A stretch of 64,000 nt of DNA from Sphingobium sp. AS12 (GCF_019097845.1 NZ_JAHRGM010000024.1:186001-250000); one strand, 5' to 3'; numbered from the stretch's first letter, positions 1-9,088 are shown. Notes: generated from the sequence alone by a model not told the origin. Numbers and translations are program-made.

Positions 1-59
1 GGGGTCGAAATGGTGCGCAGGCGCGGGTCCGGCGCCTCAAGGATAGGAAGAATGGCCAT
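1..59 (-). CDS. def: Peptide deformylase, N-terminus only (runs off left edge)
   Basis: Reading leftward from the ATG at 59 gives MAILPILEAPDPRLRTISTP, which matches the start of bacterial peptide deformylases. These are metal-dependent enzymes that remove the formyl group from nascent proteins. Only about 19 codons lie in the window, so the catalytic motifs cannot be seen. Placement near fmt, which makes the formylated initiator tRNA, is the usual genomic context. It is downstream of and co-oriented with the VOC gene and recR. Confidence 0.75.
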   Translation of the reverse strand, partial: MAILPILEAPDPRLRTIST

Positions 60-111
60 GGCTCTAAAATAGCGGAAAGACGCAGAATTTCAAGCGATGC
101 GCTGCATCGCG

Positions 112-570
112 CTATTCACCCAGCCATTCGTCGATCGCGGGTTTCAATATGGTCGAAATCAGCTCGACCAGCAAGCCGCCATCTGGCGAGGTGAGATAGG
201 CGATCGCGCCATAGCCCTGTTCCGGCGGCAGGTTGGCGGCGCGCGGCGTCCAGCCCGCCGCGACCAGCCGGTCCGCTTCGGCGGGCAGATCATCCACCCA
301 CACACCGATATGGCGCGCGCCTGCGGGCCTTGCGGTATCGTAAAAGCTGCTATTGCCCTGCACCAGTTCCAGATGGATCGGCCCGCCCAGCGAGTAAGTG
401 GCGCGCACGCTGATTTCCCGCGCGCCTTCCTCCGGGGTCCAGAAGGGGAGCGGATCGAAATCGCGGATCGGCGCGAATGTCAGCCCCAGCGCCGCGCTAT
501 AATCCGCCACCGCCCGGTCGATGTCCGGAACGGCAATGCCCGTGTGATGGGTGCGGCTAAGGTCGATCAT
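112..570 (-). CDS. VOC (glyoxalase/bleomycin resistance-like) family protein
   Basis: A 152-aa protein. It starts MIDLSRTHHTGIAVPDIDRA, the typical first strand of the vicinal-oxygen-chelate fold, with the His of HTGIAVPD as a likely metal ligand. Further VOC-like features are HLELVQG (a second ligand position, Glu) near residue 78, HIGVWVDDLP near residue 93 and a C-terminal LLVEL. The length fits a single-chain paired-beta-alpha-beta VOC enzyme such as methylmalonyl-CoA epimerase or a glyoxalase-like protein. The substrate cannot be told from sequence. It lies between recR and def on the same strand. Confidence 0.8.
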   Translation of the reverse strand: MIDLSRTHHTGIAVPDIDRAVADYSAALGLTFAPIRDFDPLPFWTPEEGAREISVRATYSLGGPIHLELVQGNSSFYDTARPAGARHIGVWVDDLPAEADRLVAAGWTPRAANLPPEQGYGAIAYLTSPDGGLLVELISTILKPAIDEWLGE

Positions 571-654
571 CGGGCATCCTTCCGGTGGGTTATCTGGCCC
601 GGTCTAGCGGAGGGATGCAGCGGGGTCAGCTAACAGCTTTGGCAGGGTGCGCCC

Positions 655-1251
655 CTACCCCACCGGTCTTCTTGCCCGCAGCGCCTGCGCCAATGTGCCT
701 TCGTCCAGATAGTCCAGCTCGCCGCCGACCGGGACGCCATGGGCCAGCTGGGTCAGGCGGATCGGGAAGCGTTCGAGCCGTTCGGCGAGATAATGGGCGG
801 TGGTCTGGCCCTCCAGCGTGGCGTTCATCGCCAGCACCACTTCATCGACCCCGCCCTGTTCCAGCCGGGCGACCAGCGCGTCGATCGTCAGATCTTCCGG
901 TCGGATACCCTCCAGTGCGGAGAGACGCCCGCCCAGCACATGGAAGCGGCCCGGAAAGAGACGGGACTTGTCGAGTGCCCACAAATCCGCGACATCCTCC
1001 ACGACGCACAGCGCGCGGGGATCGCGGCGGGTGTCGGTGCAAATGCCGCAGGGATCGACCGTATCGACATTGCCGCAGACGTGGCAGGTGACGAGCCGTT
1101 CGTTCACCGCCTCCAGCGCGCGCAGCAACGGGGCCATCGCGGCTTCGCGTTTCTTGATGAGGTGCAGCACCGCGCGCCGCGCCGAACGCGGGCCAAGACC
1201 AGGCAGACGGGACAGGGCTTGCGTCAGCGCTTCGATTTCAGTGGATGCCAT
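655..1251 (-). CDS. recR: Recombination mediator RecR
   Basis: A 198-aa protein of full family length. RecR works with RecO and RecF to load RecA at gaps. The N-terminus has the helix-hairpin-helix region ([13 protein letters not shown]). A four-Cys zinc motif follows (CHVCGN...DPCGIC, about residues 57-72), then a Toprim domain with CVVED and [12 protein letters not shown]. The start at 1251 gives [13 protein letters not shown], a normal RecR N-terminus. It is divergent from fmt across a 53-bp gap that must hold both promoters. Confidence 0.96.
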   Translation of the reverse strand: MASTEIEALTQALSRLPGLGPRSARRAVLHLIKKREAAMAPLLRALEAVNERLVTCHVCGNVDTVDPCGICTDTRRDPRALCVVEDVADLWALDKSRLFPGRFHVLGGRLSALEGIRPEDLTIDALVARLEQGGVDEVVLAMNATLEGQTTAHYLAERLERFPIRLTQLAHGVPVGGELDYLDEGTLAQALRARRPVG

Positions 1252-1304
1252 GTAGTGAGATAAGGACTTGCAACCCGTCCCGACAAGGGCTTTGAGGTTG
1301 CACC

Positions 1305-2213
1305 ATGCGTATCATCTATATGGGCACTCCCGATTTCGCGGTTCCCGCGCTCGACGCGCTGGCCAAGGCCGGGCATGAGATCGTTGCGGTTTACAGCCAG
1401 CCGCCCCGTCCGGCCGGGCGCGGCAAGAGCCTGACCCCCTCCCCGGTGCATCAGCGGGCTGAGGCGATGGGGATCGATGTTCGGGTGCCGGAGTCGCTGA
1501 AAGACGAGGCGGTGCAGGCGGATTTCGCGGCGCTCGACGCCGATGTCGCGGTGGTCGCGGCCTATGGCTTGATCCTGCCGCGCGCCGTGCTGGATGCGCC
1601 GCGCCATGGCTGCATGAATATCCATGCGTCGTTGCTGCCACGCTGGCGCGGGGCGGCACCGATCCAGCGGGCGATATTGTCGGGCGACAATGTCACCGGC
1701 GTCACGATCATGGACATGGAAGCGGGCCTCGACACCGGGCCGATGCGGGCCAAATATGTGACCAAGATAGAGGGCAAGACGGCAGGCGCGCTGACGGCGG
1801 AGCTGGCGCAGGCTGGCGCGGCGCTGATGGTCGAGGTGCTGGACGACGTCGCGCTCCATCCGCCGATGGCGCAGCCCGAAGCGGGCGTGATCTATGCCGC
1901 CAAGATCGCCAAGGCCGAAGCGCGGATCGACTTCACCCGCCCCGCGATCCAGGTCGAGCGGCAGGTGCGCGGCTTCAATCCCTTTCCCGGCGCCTTTTTC
2001 GAATATGGCGGCGAGCGGTTCCGCATATTGGCGGCGCAGATCGAGCATGAGGACGGCGCGCCTGGCGAAATGCTGGACGACGCGCTGCTGATCGGCTGTG
2101 GCCATGGCGCGATCCGCCCGACACTGATCCAGCGCGCAGGCAAGGCGGCGATGCCACCCGACGAGATGCTACGCGGCTTCGATATGCCGGCGGGGAGCCG
2201 GGTGGATGGGTGA
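1305..2213 (+). CDS. fmt: Methionyl-tRNA formyltransferase
   Basis: A 302-aa protein that formylates initiator Met-tRNA using 10-formyl-tetrahydrofolate. It begins [16 protein letters not shown], the Rossmann-like entry of the family. The catalytic signature is present: Asn and His in [15 protein letters not shown], and Asp in GLDTGP. The C-terminal OB-like tRNA-binding domain begins around FNPFPGAFF (residues 225-233). It is followed by truA after 52 bp, a common alphaproteobacterial pairing, with def nearby on the other strand. Confidence 0.97.
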   Translation: MRIIYMGTPDFAVPALDALAKAGHEIVAVYSQPPRPAGRGKSLTPSPVHQRAEAMGIDVRVPESLKDEAVQADFAALDADVAVVAAYGLILPRAVLDAPRHGCMNIHASLLPRWRGAAPIQRAILSGDNVTGVTIMDMEAGLDTGPMRAKYVTKIEGKTAGALTAELAQAGAALMVEVLDDVALHPPMAQPEAGVIYAAKIAKAEARIDFTRPAIQVERQVRGFNPFPGAFFEYGGERFRILAAQIEHEDGAPGEMLDDALLIGCGHGAIRPTLIQRAGKAAMPPDEMLRGFDMPAGSRVDG

Positions 2214-2265
2214 GACAGCGCGCGTCGAGTGTCTCGCCTATGGTCGAAACGAACGGCCTTAAGCG

Positions 2266-3009
2266 ATGACCCGTTTTGCCTTCACCGTCGAATTTGACGG
2301 ACGGCCCTTTATGGGGTGGCAGCGACAGGCGCATGGGCCGAGCGTACAGCAGGCGATCGAGGATGCGATCCATGGCGTCACCGGCGAACGGGTCGCGGTC
2401 CATGCCGCCGGGCGCACCGATGCGGGCGTGCATGGGCTGGCGATGCGCGCCCATGCCGATGTGGCCAAGGCGATCACGCCGTTCCGCCTGATGGAGGCGA
2501 TCAACGCGCGGCTGGGACGGCAGCCTGTGGCGATATTGGCGTGCGAAGAGGTCGCGGACGACTGGCACGCGCGTTTTTCCTGCATGGGCCGATCCTATGT
2601 CTATCGCATCGTCAATCGCCGCGCGGCGCTGACCTTCGAGGGCGGGCTGGCCTGGCAGGTGAAACAGCCGCTCGATGCAGGCGCGATGCATGAGGCGGCG
2701 CAGGCGCTCGTGGGGCTGCATGATTTCACCACCTTCCGGTCGGCCCATTGCCAGTCGGCCAGTCCGGTCAAGACGCTCGACCGGCTGGCGGTGGAGCGGG
2801 AGGGGGACCGCATTGCGATCCATGCCGCCGCGCGGTCCTTCCTGCATCACCAGGTGCGATCGATGGTCGGCTGTCTGGTCTATGTGGGGATGGGGCGATG
2901 GTCGGCGGAAGATCTGCGCGCGGCACTGGCGGCGGCGGATCGCGCGGCGCTGGGGCTGAACGCGCCGCCCGATGGCCTCTATTTCGTGCGCGCCGATTAT
3001 CCGGCTTAG
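2266..3009 (+). CDS. truA: tRNA pseudouridine(38-40) synthase TruA
   Basis: A 247-aa protein that isomerises uridine to pseudouridine in the anticodon arm of tRNAs. It has the family opening ([16 protein letters not shown]) and the catalytic motif [11 protein letters not shown] with its Asp near residue 52. [13 protein letters not shown] and the C-terminal APPDGLYF are also standard TruA elements. The 3' end overlaps the stop of the convergent PAS-GGDEF gene by four bases. Confidence 0.96.
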   Translation: MTRFAFTVEFDGRPFMGWQRQAHGPSVQQAIEDAIHGVTGERVAVHAAGRTDAGVHGLAMRAHADVAKAITPFRLMEAINARLGRQPVAILACEEVADDWHARFSCMGRSYVYRIVNRRAALTFEGGLAWQVKQPLDAGAMHEAAQALVGLHDFTTFRSAHCQSASPVKTLDRLAVEREGDRIAIHAAARSFLHHQVRSMVGCLVYVGMGRWSAEDLRAALAAADRAALGLNAPPDGLYFVRADYPA

Positions 3010-3929
3010 TGGAGGGTCGCGACCCGCAACTGGTTCTTGCCCGCGCGCTTGGCGGCCAGCATCGCGCCATCGGCGCTGTCGATCAGCCGGCCGAGTTCGG
3101 TCGTGCCGCTGGCCGTCACCAGCCCGAACGATCCGCTGACGCCGATGCTCTGCGCGCCCAGCGCGAGGCGGATCGTTTCGCCCCGTTCTGCGGCGGAACC
3201 TGTGTCCAGCGTGGGGATCAGCATCAGAAATTCATCGCCCCCCACGCGCGCAACCGCGTCGCTGGTCCCTGCATGACGCGACAGCAGCGCTGCCACCGCC
3301 ACCAGACAGGCGTCGCCCGCCGCATGGCCCCGGCTGTCGTTGAGCAGCTTGAAGCCGTCGAGATCAAGGAACAACAGGCTGACCGGCGTGCCAACGCGCG
3401 CGGCGTCGGCCAATATGGCATTGGCGCGCACGGCCAGACCGCGCCGGTTGAGCAGCCCGGTCAGCGGATCATGCATCGCCTCGAAACTTGCCTGACGCAA
3501 TTCGGACAGATCCTCGATCACCGCGACGTAAAATTCGGGCTGGCCCGCCGCATCGCGCACCATCGCGACGGTCAGGTTGATCCAGATGATCGTGCCGTCA
3601 GCGCGTATATAGCGTTTTTCCAGCGTGTAGCGCGGAAAGTCCCCGGCATTCAGGCGCGCGAGCAACAGCTGGTCGGTATCCAGATCGTCGGGATGGGTGA
3701 TCTGCTGGAACCCGGTGCGAATCAGCGTGTCGGCATCATGGCCGCTAATCTCGCAGAAGCGCGGATTGACCAGCAGGAAGCCGCCATCCAACCCGACATG
3801 GGCGATGCCAACCGGCGCGTGGAGAAAGGTCGCCTCGAACCGGCGCAGCGCTGTCGCTTCGACGGGCGCGTCCTGCCCGTCCTTCTTCAGGTTCGTTTCA
3901 TGGAATTGCCGGTGCGACTGCCTGCTCAT
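3006..3929 (-). CDS. PAS-GGDEF diguanylate cyclase
   Basis: A 307-aa cytosolic protein with no membrane segment. Residues 30-145 form a PAS/PAC sensor domain ([22 protein letters not shown]-like region, [11 protein letters not shown]). Residues 150-305 form a GGDEF domain with an intact GGDEF at 230-234 and the substrate-site [10 protein letters not shown]. It should make cyclic di-GMP from two GTP. The position for the RxxD inhibitory site, five residues before GGDEF, reads GTSD, so classical product inhibition is not expected. The PAS ligand is unknown. Confidence 0.9.
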   Translation of the reverse strand: MSRQSHRQFHETNLKKDGQDAPVEATALRRFEATFLHAPVGIAHVGLDGGFLLVNPRFCEISGHDADTLIRTGFQQITHPDDLDTDQLLLARLNAGDFPRYTLEKRYIRADGTIIWINLTVAMVRDAAGQPEFYVAVIEDLSELRQASFEAMHDPLTGLLNRRGLAVRANAILADAARVGTPVSLLFLDLDGFKLLNDSRGHAAGDACLVAVAALLSRHAGTSDAVARVGGDEFLMLIPTLDTGSAAERGETIRLALGAQSIGVSGSFGLVTASGTTELGRLIDSADGAMLAAKRAGKNQLRVATLH

Positions 3930-3993
3930 CCCGCCTCCATGCGGCAGCGGGGGTAAACAGGGACTTTACCCCATCACACAAACGGACAAAAAG

Positions 3994-4725
3994 TCAGAGC
4001 CGGGCGCGGAAGGGGGTGAAATCGGTGCCCTGGTCGTAAACGTCCAGCCCCTCGCGCCGTTTGAGCATGTTGACCACGCCATAGGTCACCGGCGTCAGCA
4101 GCGCTTCCCAGCCAACCTTCATGCCCCAGTTGGTTACCATGACGGTCAACACCTGCGCATTGCTCCACTCTCCATAGAAAGCGAGCGGGTAGAAAAGCAG
4201 GCTGTCCACCCCCTGCCCCACGACGGTCGACCCGATCGTGCGCATCCACAGATGCTTGCCGTGCGTCAGCACTTTCATGCGGGCGAGGACGAAGCTGTTG
4301 GCAAATTCCCCGGCCCAGAAGGCGACGAGCGAGGCAAAGACGATGCGCCAGGTGCTGCCGAATACCGCTTCATAGGCCGCCTGCCCCGGCCATCCCGCCG
4401 CGGGTGGCAATGCGACCACGACCCAGCTCATCAGCGCCATGAACAGCATCGCGACGAAACCGGCCCAGACGCAGCGGCGCGCGCGGGCATAGCCATAGAC
4501 TTCGGTCAGCACGTCGCCGATGACATAGCCCAGCGGGAAGAAGAGGATGCCTGCGCCAAAGGTGACGCCGCCCAGCGTCGACAGCTTGGCCGCGCCGATC
4601 AGGTTGGAGAGCAGCAGAATGACGACGAAGGCCGCCATGACGAAGTCGAAATAGCGCAGCGGGCGGCCAGCCAGCACAGCTGCATCGATTTTTTGAACCG
4701 CCCCGTCGATCATGGCAACGTGCAT
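3994..4725 (-). CDS. Queuosine precursor transporter, YhhQ/VUT family
   Basis: A 243-aa hydrophobic inner-membrane protein with about six transmembrane segments. Family marks include FPLGYVIGDVLTEVYGYARAR near residues 82-102, FWAGEFANSFVLARMK and GSTVVGQGVDSLLFYPLAF. In YhhQ proteins these regions line the path for preQ0/preQ1 import. It reads toward truA and lies directly upstream of the tRNA-Arg on the opposite strand. Substrate assignment is by family only. Confidence 0.88.
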   Translation of the reverse strand: MHVAMIDGAVQKIDAAVLAGRPLRYFDFVMAAFVVILLLSNLIGAAKLSTLGGVTFGAGILFFPLGYVIGDVLTEVYGYARARRCVWAGFVAMLFMALMSWVVVALPPAAGWPGQAAYEAVFGSTWRIVFASLVAFWAGEFANSFVLARMKVLTHGKHLWMRTIGSTVVGQGVDSLLFYPLAFYGEWSNAQVLTVMVTNWGMKVGWEALLTPVTYGVVNMLKRREGLDVYDQGTDFTPFRARL

Positions 4726-4781
4726 ATCGCACAGACCAGCGATTGCAAGCCGACCCCGCCGCCGCTATCGAGCCAGCCCAA

Positions 4782-4858
4782 GGCCCCGTAGCTCAACTGG
4801 ATAGAGCACCCGCCTTCTAAGCGGGATGTTGCGTGTTCGAGTCACGCCGGGGTCACCA
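4782..4858 (+). tRNA. tRNA-Arg (anticodon TCT), prophage insertion site
   Basis: A full cloverleaf can be drawn. The acceptor stem is GGCCCCG/CGGGGTC with one G-T pair, the anticodon stem is CCCGC/GCGGG around the loop CTTCTAA (anticodon TCT), and the T stem is GCGTG/CACGC. The discriminator A and the CCA end are encoded. The prophage core overlaps the last 18 bases, so the phage restores the 3' end and the tRNA stays intact. Confidence 0.96.
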
Positions 4859-4859
4859 T
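4841..4859 (+). repeat. attL core of the prophage
   Basis: The 19-bp sequence GTCACGCCGGGGTCACCAT recurs exactly at 50773-50791. It covers the 3' T-arm, acceptor and CCA of the tRNA-Arg, a typical site for tyrosine integrases. The integrase gene begins its 3' end 66 bp away, inside the element. Confidence 0.95.
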
Positions 4860-4861
4860 CC

Positions 4862-4878
4862 CCGCCAGAAAATGGCGG
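4862..4878 (+). terminator. Short hairpin after the tRNA
   Basis: CCGCCA (4862-4867), loop GAAAA, TGGCGG (4873-4878), followed by a T-enriched stretch. It could terminate tRNA transcription. The DNA is phage-derived because it lies inside the core repeat. The stem is short, so this is tentative. Confidence 0.4.
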
Positions 4879-4898
4879 AATTGCTTGGTTTTAGCCAA

Positions 4899-4939
4899 GG
4901 TTACCCATTTTTGGGGTTGGGGGGTTACCCATTTTTGGG
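4899..4939 (+). repeat. Two 17-bp direct repeats beside attL (candidate integrase arm sites)
   Basis: GGTTACCCATTTTTGGG occurs at 4899-4915 and again at 4923-4939, 24 bp apart start to start. The second copy runs into the end of the integrase gene (stop at 4925). Repeats of this kind next to int and the core are typical of arm-type binding sites for lambda-type integrases. Confidence 0.55.
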
Positions 4940-6004
4940 AGCTTCGTCGGTTGAAAAGCGGGTGATCAGGCCTGCCATGGCGACGTCGGCCAAGCCTTCC
5001 TGTTCGGCGCTGGCGGAATAAATCGCGACCTCTTCATCCTTTTTCCACCCGCCCACGGCCTTCATGCCCTGCTGGCTGGCGCCCGTTTCGGCCATGCGGC
5101 GGCCGATTGTTTTTCGCAGGCCGTGGGCGGTGCATTGCGGCAGGCCCGCTTCGTCGCACCATTCGCGCATCTTGTTGCCTATGCCGCCCTTGCTGTACGG
5201 GCGGCCGTGTTCGTTGATCAGGTAGGTATTGATGCCGACGCTGGGCATCGCATCGATCGCGCGCTTCAGGTCCGGGGCCATGGGCAGCCACAGGTCGGCG
5301 CCATTCTTTGCCGCTGTGAAATTGATCTTGCCGCGCACGATATGCTTCGGGCCGAACAAGCGACCGTCGCCTCGCCGCTGGCCGGTCCACAGGAAGATTT
5401 CCAACGCCAGCCTGGCGCGTGTGCCGATCGGATGCTTCGCCTGGTACTGGGCGACCTCAGCCTCTGTCCATGGGTGGAAGCCTTCCAGGCGGCGCTTCCC
5501 GACGGTGTCCGCCTCATCAACCGGGTTGGTGGCGATCCATTGCAGTTTTTTGGCATAGGCGAACAGGCGGCGCAGCTGCTTGCGCAGGTTGGTGGCGGCA
5601 ACCTGTCCGCCAACCATGCGGCCCTTGTCATTGCGGCGCTTTTCGGTGCGGAGCAGCAGGATCGCCTCGATATGCTCGAAGGTGAAGTCAGCGACCATGT
5701 CGTTGCCGAAATCGGCGCGAAAGCTTTCGATCAGGCCACGCCTGCGCGCGCGATCGTCATCGCCGCCCTTCGCCCGGAAATCGGCGCAGAGATAATAGCG
5801 GGTGACCAGATCGTTGACGCTGCGCGGTGTGTGGCGTTCGACAGTGACGGCCGCGCCGGCGGTGACCGCTTTCAGTTCCGCCTCGAATCCCGGCTGGTCG
5901 GGCAACGTCCTGAGCCAGACTTCCCGTCCGCCTTTGCGCCAGCGCGCGCGCAGCTTTCCATGGCGATCGGGATTAACCGTGACATTGGGATAGCGAGTTT
6001 TCAT
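4925..6004 (-). CDS. int: Prophage tyrosine integrase
   Basis: A 359-aa tyrosine recombinase that would catalyse integration and excision at the tRNA-Arg. The N-terminal arm and core-binding regions span roughly residues 1-170. The catalytic domain shows Arg210 (TGQRRGDG), Lys233 (AAKNGADLW), His294-x-x-Arg297 (HGLRK), Trp320 at the usual His/Trp position and the nucleophile Tyr329 (VAIYS). All active-site residues are accounted for, so the enzyme should work. It is the last gene of the leftward operon and overlaps the preceding stop by ATGA. It ends 66 bp from the attL core. Confidence 0.95.
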   Translation of the reverse strand: MKTRYPNVTVNPDRHGKLRARWRKGGREVWLRTLPDQPGFEAELKAVTAGAAVTVERHTPRSVNDLVTRYYLCADFRAKGGDDDRARRRGLIESFRADFGNDMVADFTFEHIEAILLLRTEKRRNDKGRMVGGQVAATNLRKQLRRLFAYAKKLQWIATNPVDEADTVGKRRLEGFHPWTEAEVAQYQAKHPIGTRARLALEIFLWTGQRRGDGRLFGPKHIVRGKINFTAAKNGADLWLPMAPDLKRAIDAMPSVGINTYLINEHGRPYSKGGIGNKMREWCDEAGLPQCTAHGLRKTIGRRMAETGASQQGMKAVGGWKKDEEVAIYSASAEQEGLADVAMAGLITRFSTDEAPKNG

Positions 6005-6186
6005 CGAGTCCCCAGCAGCCGATCCAGCGGATTGAGTCGTACCGGTTCGGCGACTTCATCACTGGCTTCGACCACGATATTGCCGTGCGGGTCAATACCG
6101 ATCCGCACGCGCGAAAAGCCCGCCTTCTTTGCGCCGCGCAGGATGCGGGTCATGTCCTGCTGTTTGATGCGGGCTGGCGCAGTCAT
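6001..6186 (-). CDS. Small prophage protein upstream of int, possible excision factor
   Basis: A 61-aa protein beginning MTAPARIKQQDMTRILRGAK. The ATG at 6186 is chosen because it overlaps the preceding stop (ATGA); the open frame extends further upstream but runs through the neighbouring gene. It is basic at the N-terminus (TRILRGAKKAGFSRVRIG), followed by a short strand-rich part. Its stop overlaps the int start by ATGA. Position and size would suit an excisionase or directionality factor, but I see no diagnostic motif. Confidence 0.75.
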   Translation of the reverse strand: MTAPARIKQQDMTRILRGAKKAGFSRVRIGIDPHGNIVVEASDEVAEPVRLNPLDRLLGTR

Positions 6187-6773
6187 CCGGCGGCCCTCCA
6201 TAGAATGGGCTTTTGATCGCGGGGGATACGATGCTTGCCGCGCGCCATCGGGTGCGTTGGGGCACCGCTCTTGGTCTTTCCCCAGCACCACAGGTCGGGC
6301 CACGGCTCTTCGTCGCCCTGTATCGCCTCGATGACATGGTCGATCCACATGTCGTCCCACGCGATGTTGCCCCAGCAGACGAATACCTGCGCCGCTTCCT
6401 TTGCCACCTTTGCGACGTGCGGGAGGTTGGTCATGATCATCTGGTCGCGCGAGAACCAGTCATCCGTCTTATGCCAGTCTGCCCGCTTGCGGCATTCGAC
6501 CGGGCTTGACGTGCAGAAGGGGTAAAGGTTGACTGCACGATAACCCCCGAAGCCGAAAAGCTCGAACCAAGCATTCCACCACAGCGAGGTCGGATCGTCT
6601 TTCAGAGCATCGGCATCCGAAGGGTTGCAACCGATGACGCAGGCGATCGGCCCCGGACCCCAGCGACGGCTGAGTTCGATCCGATCACCGCTCACAAATA
6701 TCGCGTCCCGGCGCACGGTTTCGTGACCGAATAGGTCGATGGGAAGCAGTGCGGTCAAAGCCTCCCTCGTCAT
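6183..6773 (-). CDS. DUF1643 domain protein
   Basis: A 196-aa protein. The core reads LSRRWGPGPIACVIGCNPS, then a conserved-looking DPTSLWWNAWF and NLYPFCTSSP, later FVCWGN. This is the DUF1643 pattern (short N-P-S after a beta strand, then a Asn-Leu-x-Pro segment) found in many phages and plasmids. The biochemical function is unknown. It overlaps both neighbours by four bases within the leftward operon. Confidence 0.8.
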   Translation of the reverse strand: MTREALTALLPIDLFGHETVRRDAIFVSGDRIELSRRWGPGPIACVIGCNPSDADALKDDPTSLWWNAWFELFGFGGYRAVNLYPFCTSSPVECRKRADWHKTDDWFSRDQMIMTNLPHVAKVAKEAAQVFVCWGNIAWDDMWIDHVIEAIQGDEEPWPDLWCWGKTKSGAPTHPMARGKHRIPRDQKPILWRAAG

Positions 6774-7132
6774 GCAGCTGATCCCTTCAGGTTGCGGAGG
6801 GTGAGAGCCAGTAGTTCGGCCTCGGTCATGGCACCGGCAGCATATTGTTTAGTAACGTCCACGCGCTTAAGGCCGCCAGCAATGGCCGCCGCCCATTCGT
6901 CCTTTCTCGCCTCAGCCACCCCCGCGCACCGCTTGATCGTGGCGGCTTCTATCTCGGCTTCGAAGCGGATCGCGGCATCGACTATAGGGTGATCGTCATA
7001 ATCTCCGCGCGCTATCCAGAACCCGTCGCTGTAACCGCGACCTTTGGTGTAGCCAGACGACACGCCCGGAATTGACAGCGCGAACTCCCTCGCCCGCTGC
7101 GACACGATAGAATCCGTCGGTTGGTTGGTCAT
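6770..7132 (-). CDS. Hypothetical prophage protein
   Basis: A 120-aa protein starting MTNQPTDSIVSQRAREFALS. The start at 7132 is chosen because its ATG overlaps the preceding stop; the longer open frame upstream is a shadow of the neighbour. It is rich in Ala/Glu in the second half (RFEAEIEAATIKRC, MTEAELLALTLRNLKG), suggesting helices. No family is recognised. It is part of the leftward early operon. Confidence 0.7.
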   Translation of the reverse strand: MTNQPTDSIVSQRAREFALSIPGVSSGYTKGRGYSDGFWIARGDYDDHPIVDAAIRFEAEIEAATIKRCAGVAEARKDEWAAAIAGGLKRVDVTKQYAAGAMTEAELLALTLRNLKGSAA

Positions 7133-7497
7133 GCCTTTGCCTCGAAATAGGGGGACCAGCCTGCGGGCTTCAGCCAGCGAAAGAGGGTCCAGAGGGCGGT
7201 GATCTTGGCGGCGTTGGCGGGGTCGGTAGCGTCCAGGCTGGTTTCTGCCTTGACCGCGGTCGCCCATGCGCTGCGCGCCATCATGATTATGGCCGGGGGA
7301 TACCAGGATTGTGGCTGGCGCTGGCGGCAGGCCGGGTCTGCCGCCGCGAGTCCGGTGCGCTGTTCTATGTTCGACCAGACGACATCGTCCCATGCCGCCC
7401 GATCGGACAGCCCCTGCCCCGCTGCTTGCCACGCCGCCTTGCGGCGGGCGCGTTCTGCGCGCGCGGTGGCGAACAGCAGGGCGGGATCGGCGTTCAT
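7129..7497 (-). CDS. Hypothetical prophage protein
   Basis: A 122-aa protein starting MNADPALLFATARAERARRK. It contains two Trp-rich patches (AAWDDVVWSN; LWTLFRWLKPAGWSPYFE) and reads as a compact helical protein. It overlaps the genes on both sides by four bases, so it is probably translationally coupled in the leftward operon. No family is recognised. Confidence 0.7.
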   Translation of the reverse strand: MNADPALLFATARAERARRKAAWQAAGQGLSDRAAWDDVVWSNIEQRTGLAAADPACRQRQPQSWYPPAIIMMARSAWATAVKAETSLDATDPANAAKITALWTLFRWLKPAGWSPYFEAKA

Positions 7498-8612
7498 CCC
7501 GGCATCCCATCATGCTGGACGCCGTCGAGCAGGCGACCGGCAGTGCGCTTACCGACGCGGTAAAGGTCTGGCTCATCATCGATGTGACCGTCTGTTGCAG
7601 ACAGATTTTGCTCCTCAAACAGCCATCTGTTATCGAACCAGTGCGCGCCGTTCACCCAACCGGACTGTCGCTGCACGTTCTCGCCTGGCGTCCAGTCGCC
7701 CCATTGCTTGAAGAAAAAGGGAACTTGGGCAGCGGCGCACTGGTCGCGCAGGTCGCGCGCCCAATCCGGGTGCATCGGTCGCGCGCCGGGACCGCTTTCG
7801 CCGCCAACCACCACCCAATCGATCGCTGGCTGCTGCTTTGCGCACCCGCAACGACTGCGAGGGTAATGACGCAGACAATAGCCGGAAAGCGGCCCGAAAA
7901 TGGGACGACTGCGGCTTCCCCGCTCAGCCGGTACCTCCGCGAAATCGATCAGCCCCAACAGCGGTTCGCAGGACAGCCAGCGGACGGCGGCCGGTGTGGC
8001 GAGGAGGTCGGGGATGCGTTCATCGGCGCGGATCTGATCTTCGACAGATACGCCAAGCCAGACGTTGGGCAGCGGCAGGTCCACGGTGATGTCGGTCGGA
8101 TCGTCTATGTCGCCAATCGACCTGACGGGCCAGGTTGCACAGTGCCGCAAGCCCTTCGTGATGGTTCCATCGACCAGCCAGTCGATGATGACCCGTGCGA
8201 TTCGCCTGTTGGCCGCACCGCTGGATAGATAGGTGCGCATCCTGTCCGAACGCTTGGTCAGCACCTGATGGATATGATGCGGGGTCAGCGCCATGACGGC
8301 GAAGCAGCGATCGATCCAGGCATCGGTGACTGACGGGTGGAAGATGTCACCATGGGCGTTCCAGAAGATCCGGCGCGGGCGCTTCCAGCGGAGCGGCTGG
8401 AGCAGCGCGGATTCGTTCAGGCGCACGGTGCCGTTCCAGACCGGCCCTGCCTTGCTGTCGCTGGTCAGCCCGACGCGGGACGGATGGTCGCGCAGGCGCG
8501 TGCCGGCAAGCCGCATGGCATAGCAGTTGGTGCAGCCGGGGGACAGGACGGTGCAGCCGTTGATGGCGTTTACGGTCGCATCGGTCCATTCGATGTGGGT
8601 GCCGTCGCTCAT
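7494..8612 (-). CDS. Phage Gp37/Gp68 family protein (DUF5131)
   Basis: A 372-aa protein. Opening residues IEWTDATVNAINGCTVLSPG run into CTNCYA, giving the three-Cys signature of this family (GC, then S-x-GC-x-x-CYA), with FHPSVTDAWIDRCF and HQVLTKR further in. The Cys cluster recalls radical-SAM-like metal binding, but the activity is unknown. Many family members sit beside a partner called TcmP; none is seen here. The start at 8612 is set by the ATGA overlap with the upstream gene and gives a normal family N-terminus. Confidence 0.85.
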   Translation of the reverse strand: MSDGTHIEWTDATVNAINGCTVLSPGCTNCYAMRLAGTRLRDHPSRVGLTSDSKAGPVWNGTVRLNESALLQPLRWKRPRRIFWNAHGDIFHPSVTDAWIDRCFAVMALTPHHIHQVLTKRSDRMRTYLSSGAANRRIARVIIDWLVDGTITKGLRHCATWPVRSIGDIDDPTDITVDLPLPNVWLGVSVEDQIRADERIPDLLATPAAVRWLSCEPLLGLIDFAEVPAERGSRSRPIFGPLSGYCLRHYPRSRCGCAKQQPAIDWVVVGGESGPGARPMHPDWARDLRDQCAAAQVPFFFKQWGDWTPGENVQRQSGWVNGAHWFDNRWLFEEQNLSATDGHIDDEPDLYRVGKRTAGRLLDGVQHDGMPG

Positions 8613-9088
8613 TCCGGTGTCCCGACGATCCGGATGCGCAGTTCTTCGGCCAGCAGCTGCGCCAGAATGTGGATGAGGGGAAAGAGGCCTTCTCCCGCTT
8701 CGGCGGGCGCGCGGGTCTCTTCGGCAATGGCCTGCGCCAGCGCCCATCGGCTCTCGACCGTCTGCACATCTTCGGGCGTGATACGCCTCGCTTCCGGATC
8801 TACGTCGATCGGTGGCGCAAATTCGGGGAGGCCGATAGCGAGGCGAGCGGTATAGATATCGACAATGCGGACAGCGTCGCGCGTCGGGGTGCGCTTCATT
8901 GCCTTCTCAATTTCGGCGGTGCTGGCCGTGGTCAGCACCAGGCTGTCATCATCGGGCATGGCCTGACGGAACGGGCGCTGCGGCAACCAGTCGTCGACGA
9001 TACGGGTGCAGCGATAATGCGCGGCGAAGGCATCCCTGTGGAAAGTCTTGCCGCTGCGCATGGGGCCGTGGATCACAGTGATGGTCAT
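8609..9088 (-). CDS. P-loop NTPase or kinase-like prophage protein
   Basis: A 159-aa protein. A Walker A motif is at residues 8-15 (GPMRSGKT), directly after the first strand MTITVIH. A hydrophobic strand with Asp (AVRIVDIY) may be the Walker B. The size and layout resemble small nucleotide or polynucleotide kinases, or phage AAA-like proteins. The start at 9088 is chosen because it overlaps the upstream stop (ATGA) and places the P-loop at the N-terminus as is normal. Substrate unknown. Confidence 0.75.
   Translation of the reverse strand: MTITVIHGPMRSGKTFHRDAFAAHYRCTRIVDDWLPQRPFRQAMPDDDSLVLTTASTAEIEKAMKRTPTRDAVRIVDIYTARLAIGLPEFAPPIDVDPEARRITPEDVQTVESRWALAQAIAEETRAPAEAGEGLFPLIHILAQLLAEELRIRIVGTPE

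Noticed and set aside
1975..2850. 291-aa minus-strand frame across fmt and truA
   Set aside because: Antisense to two well-supported genes; no domain.
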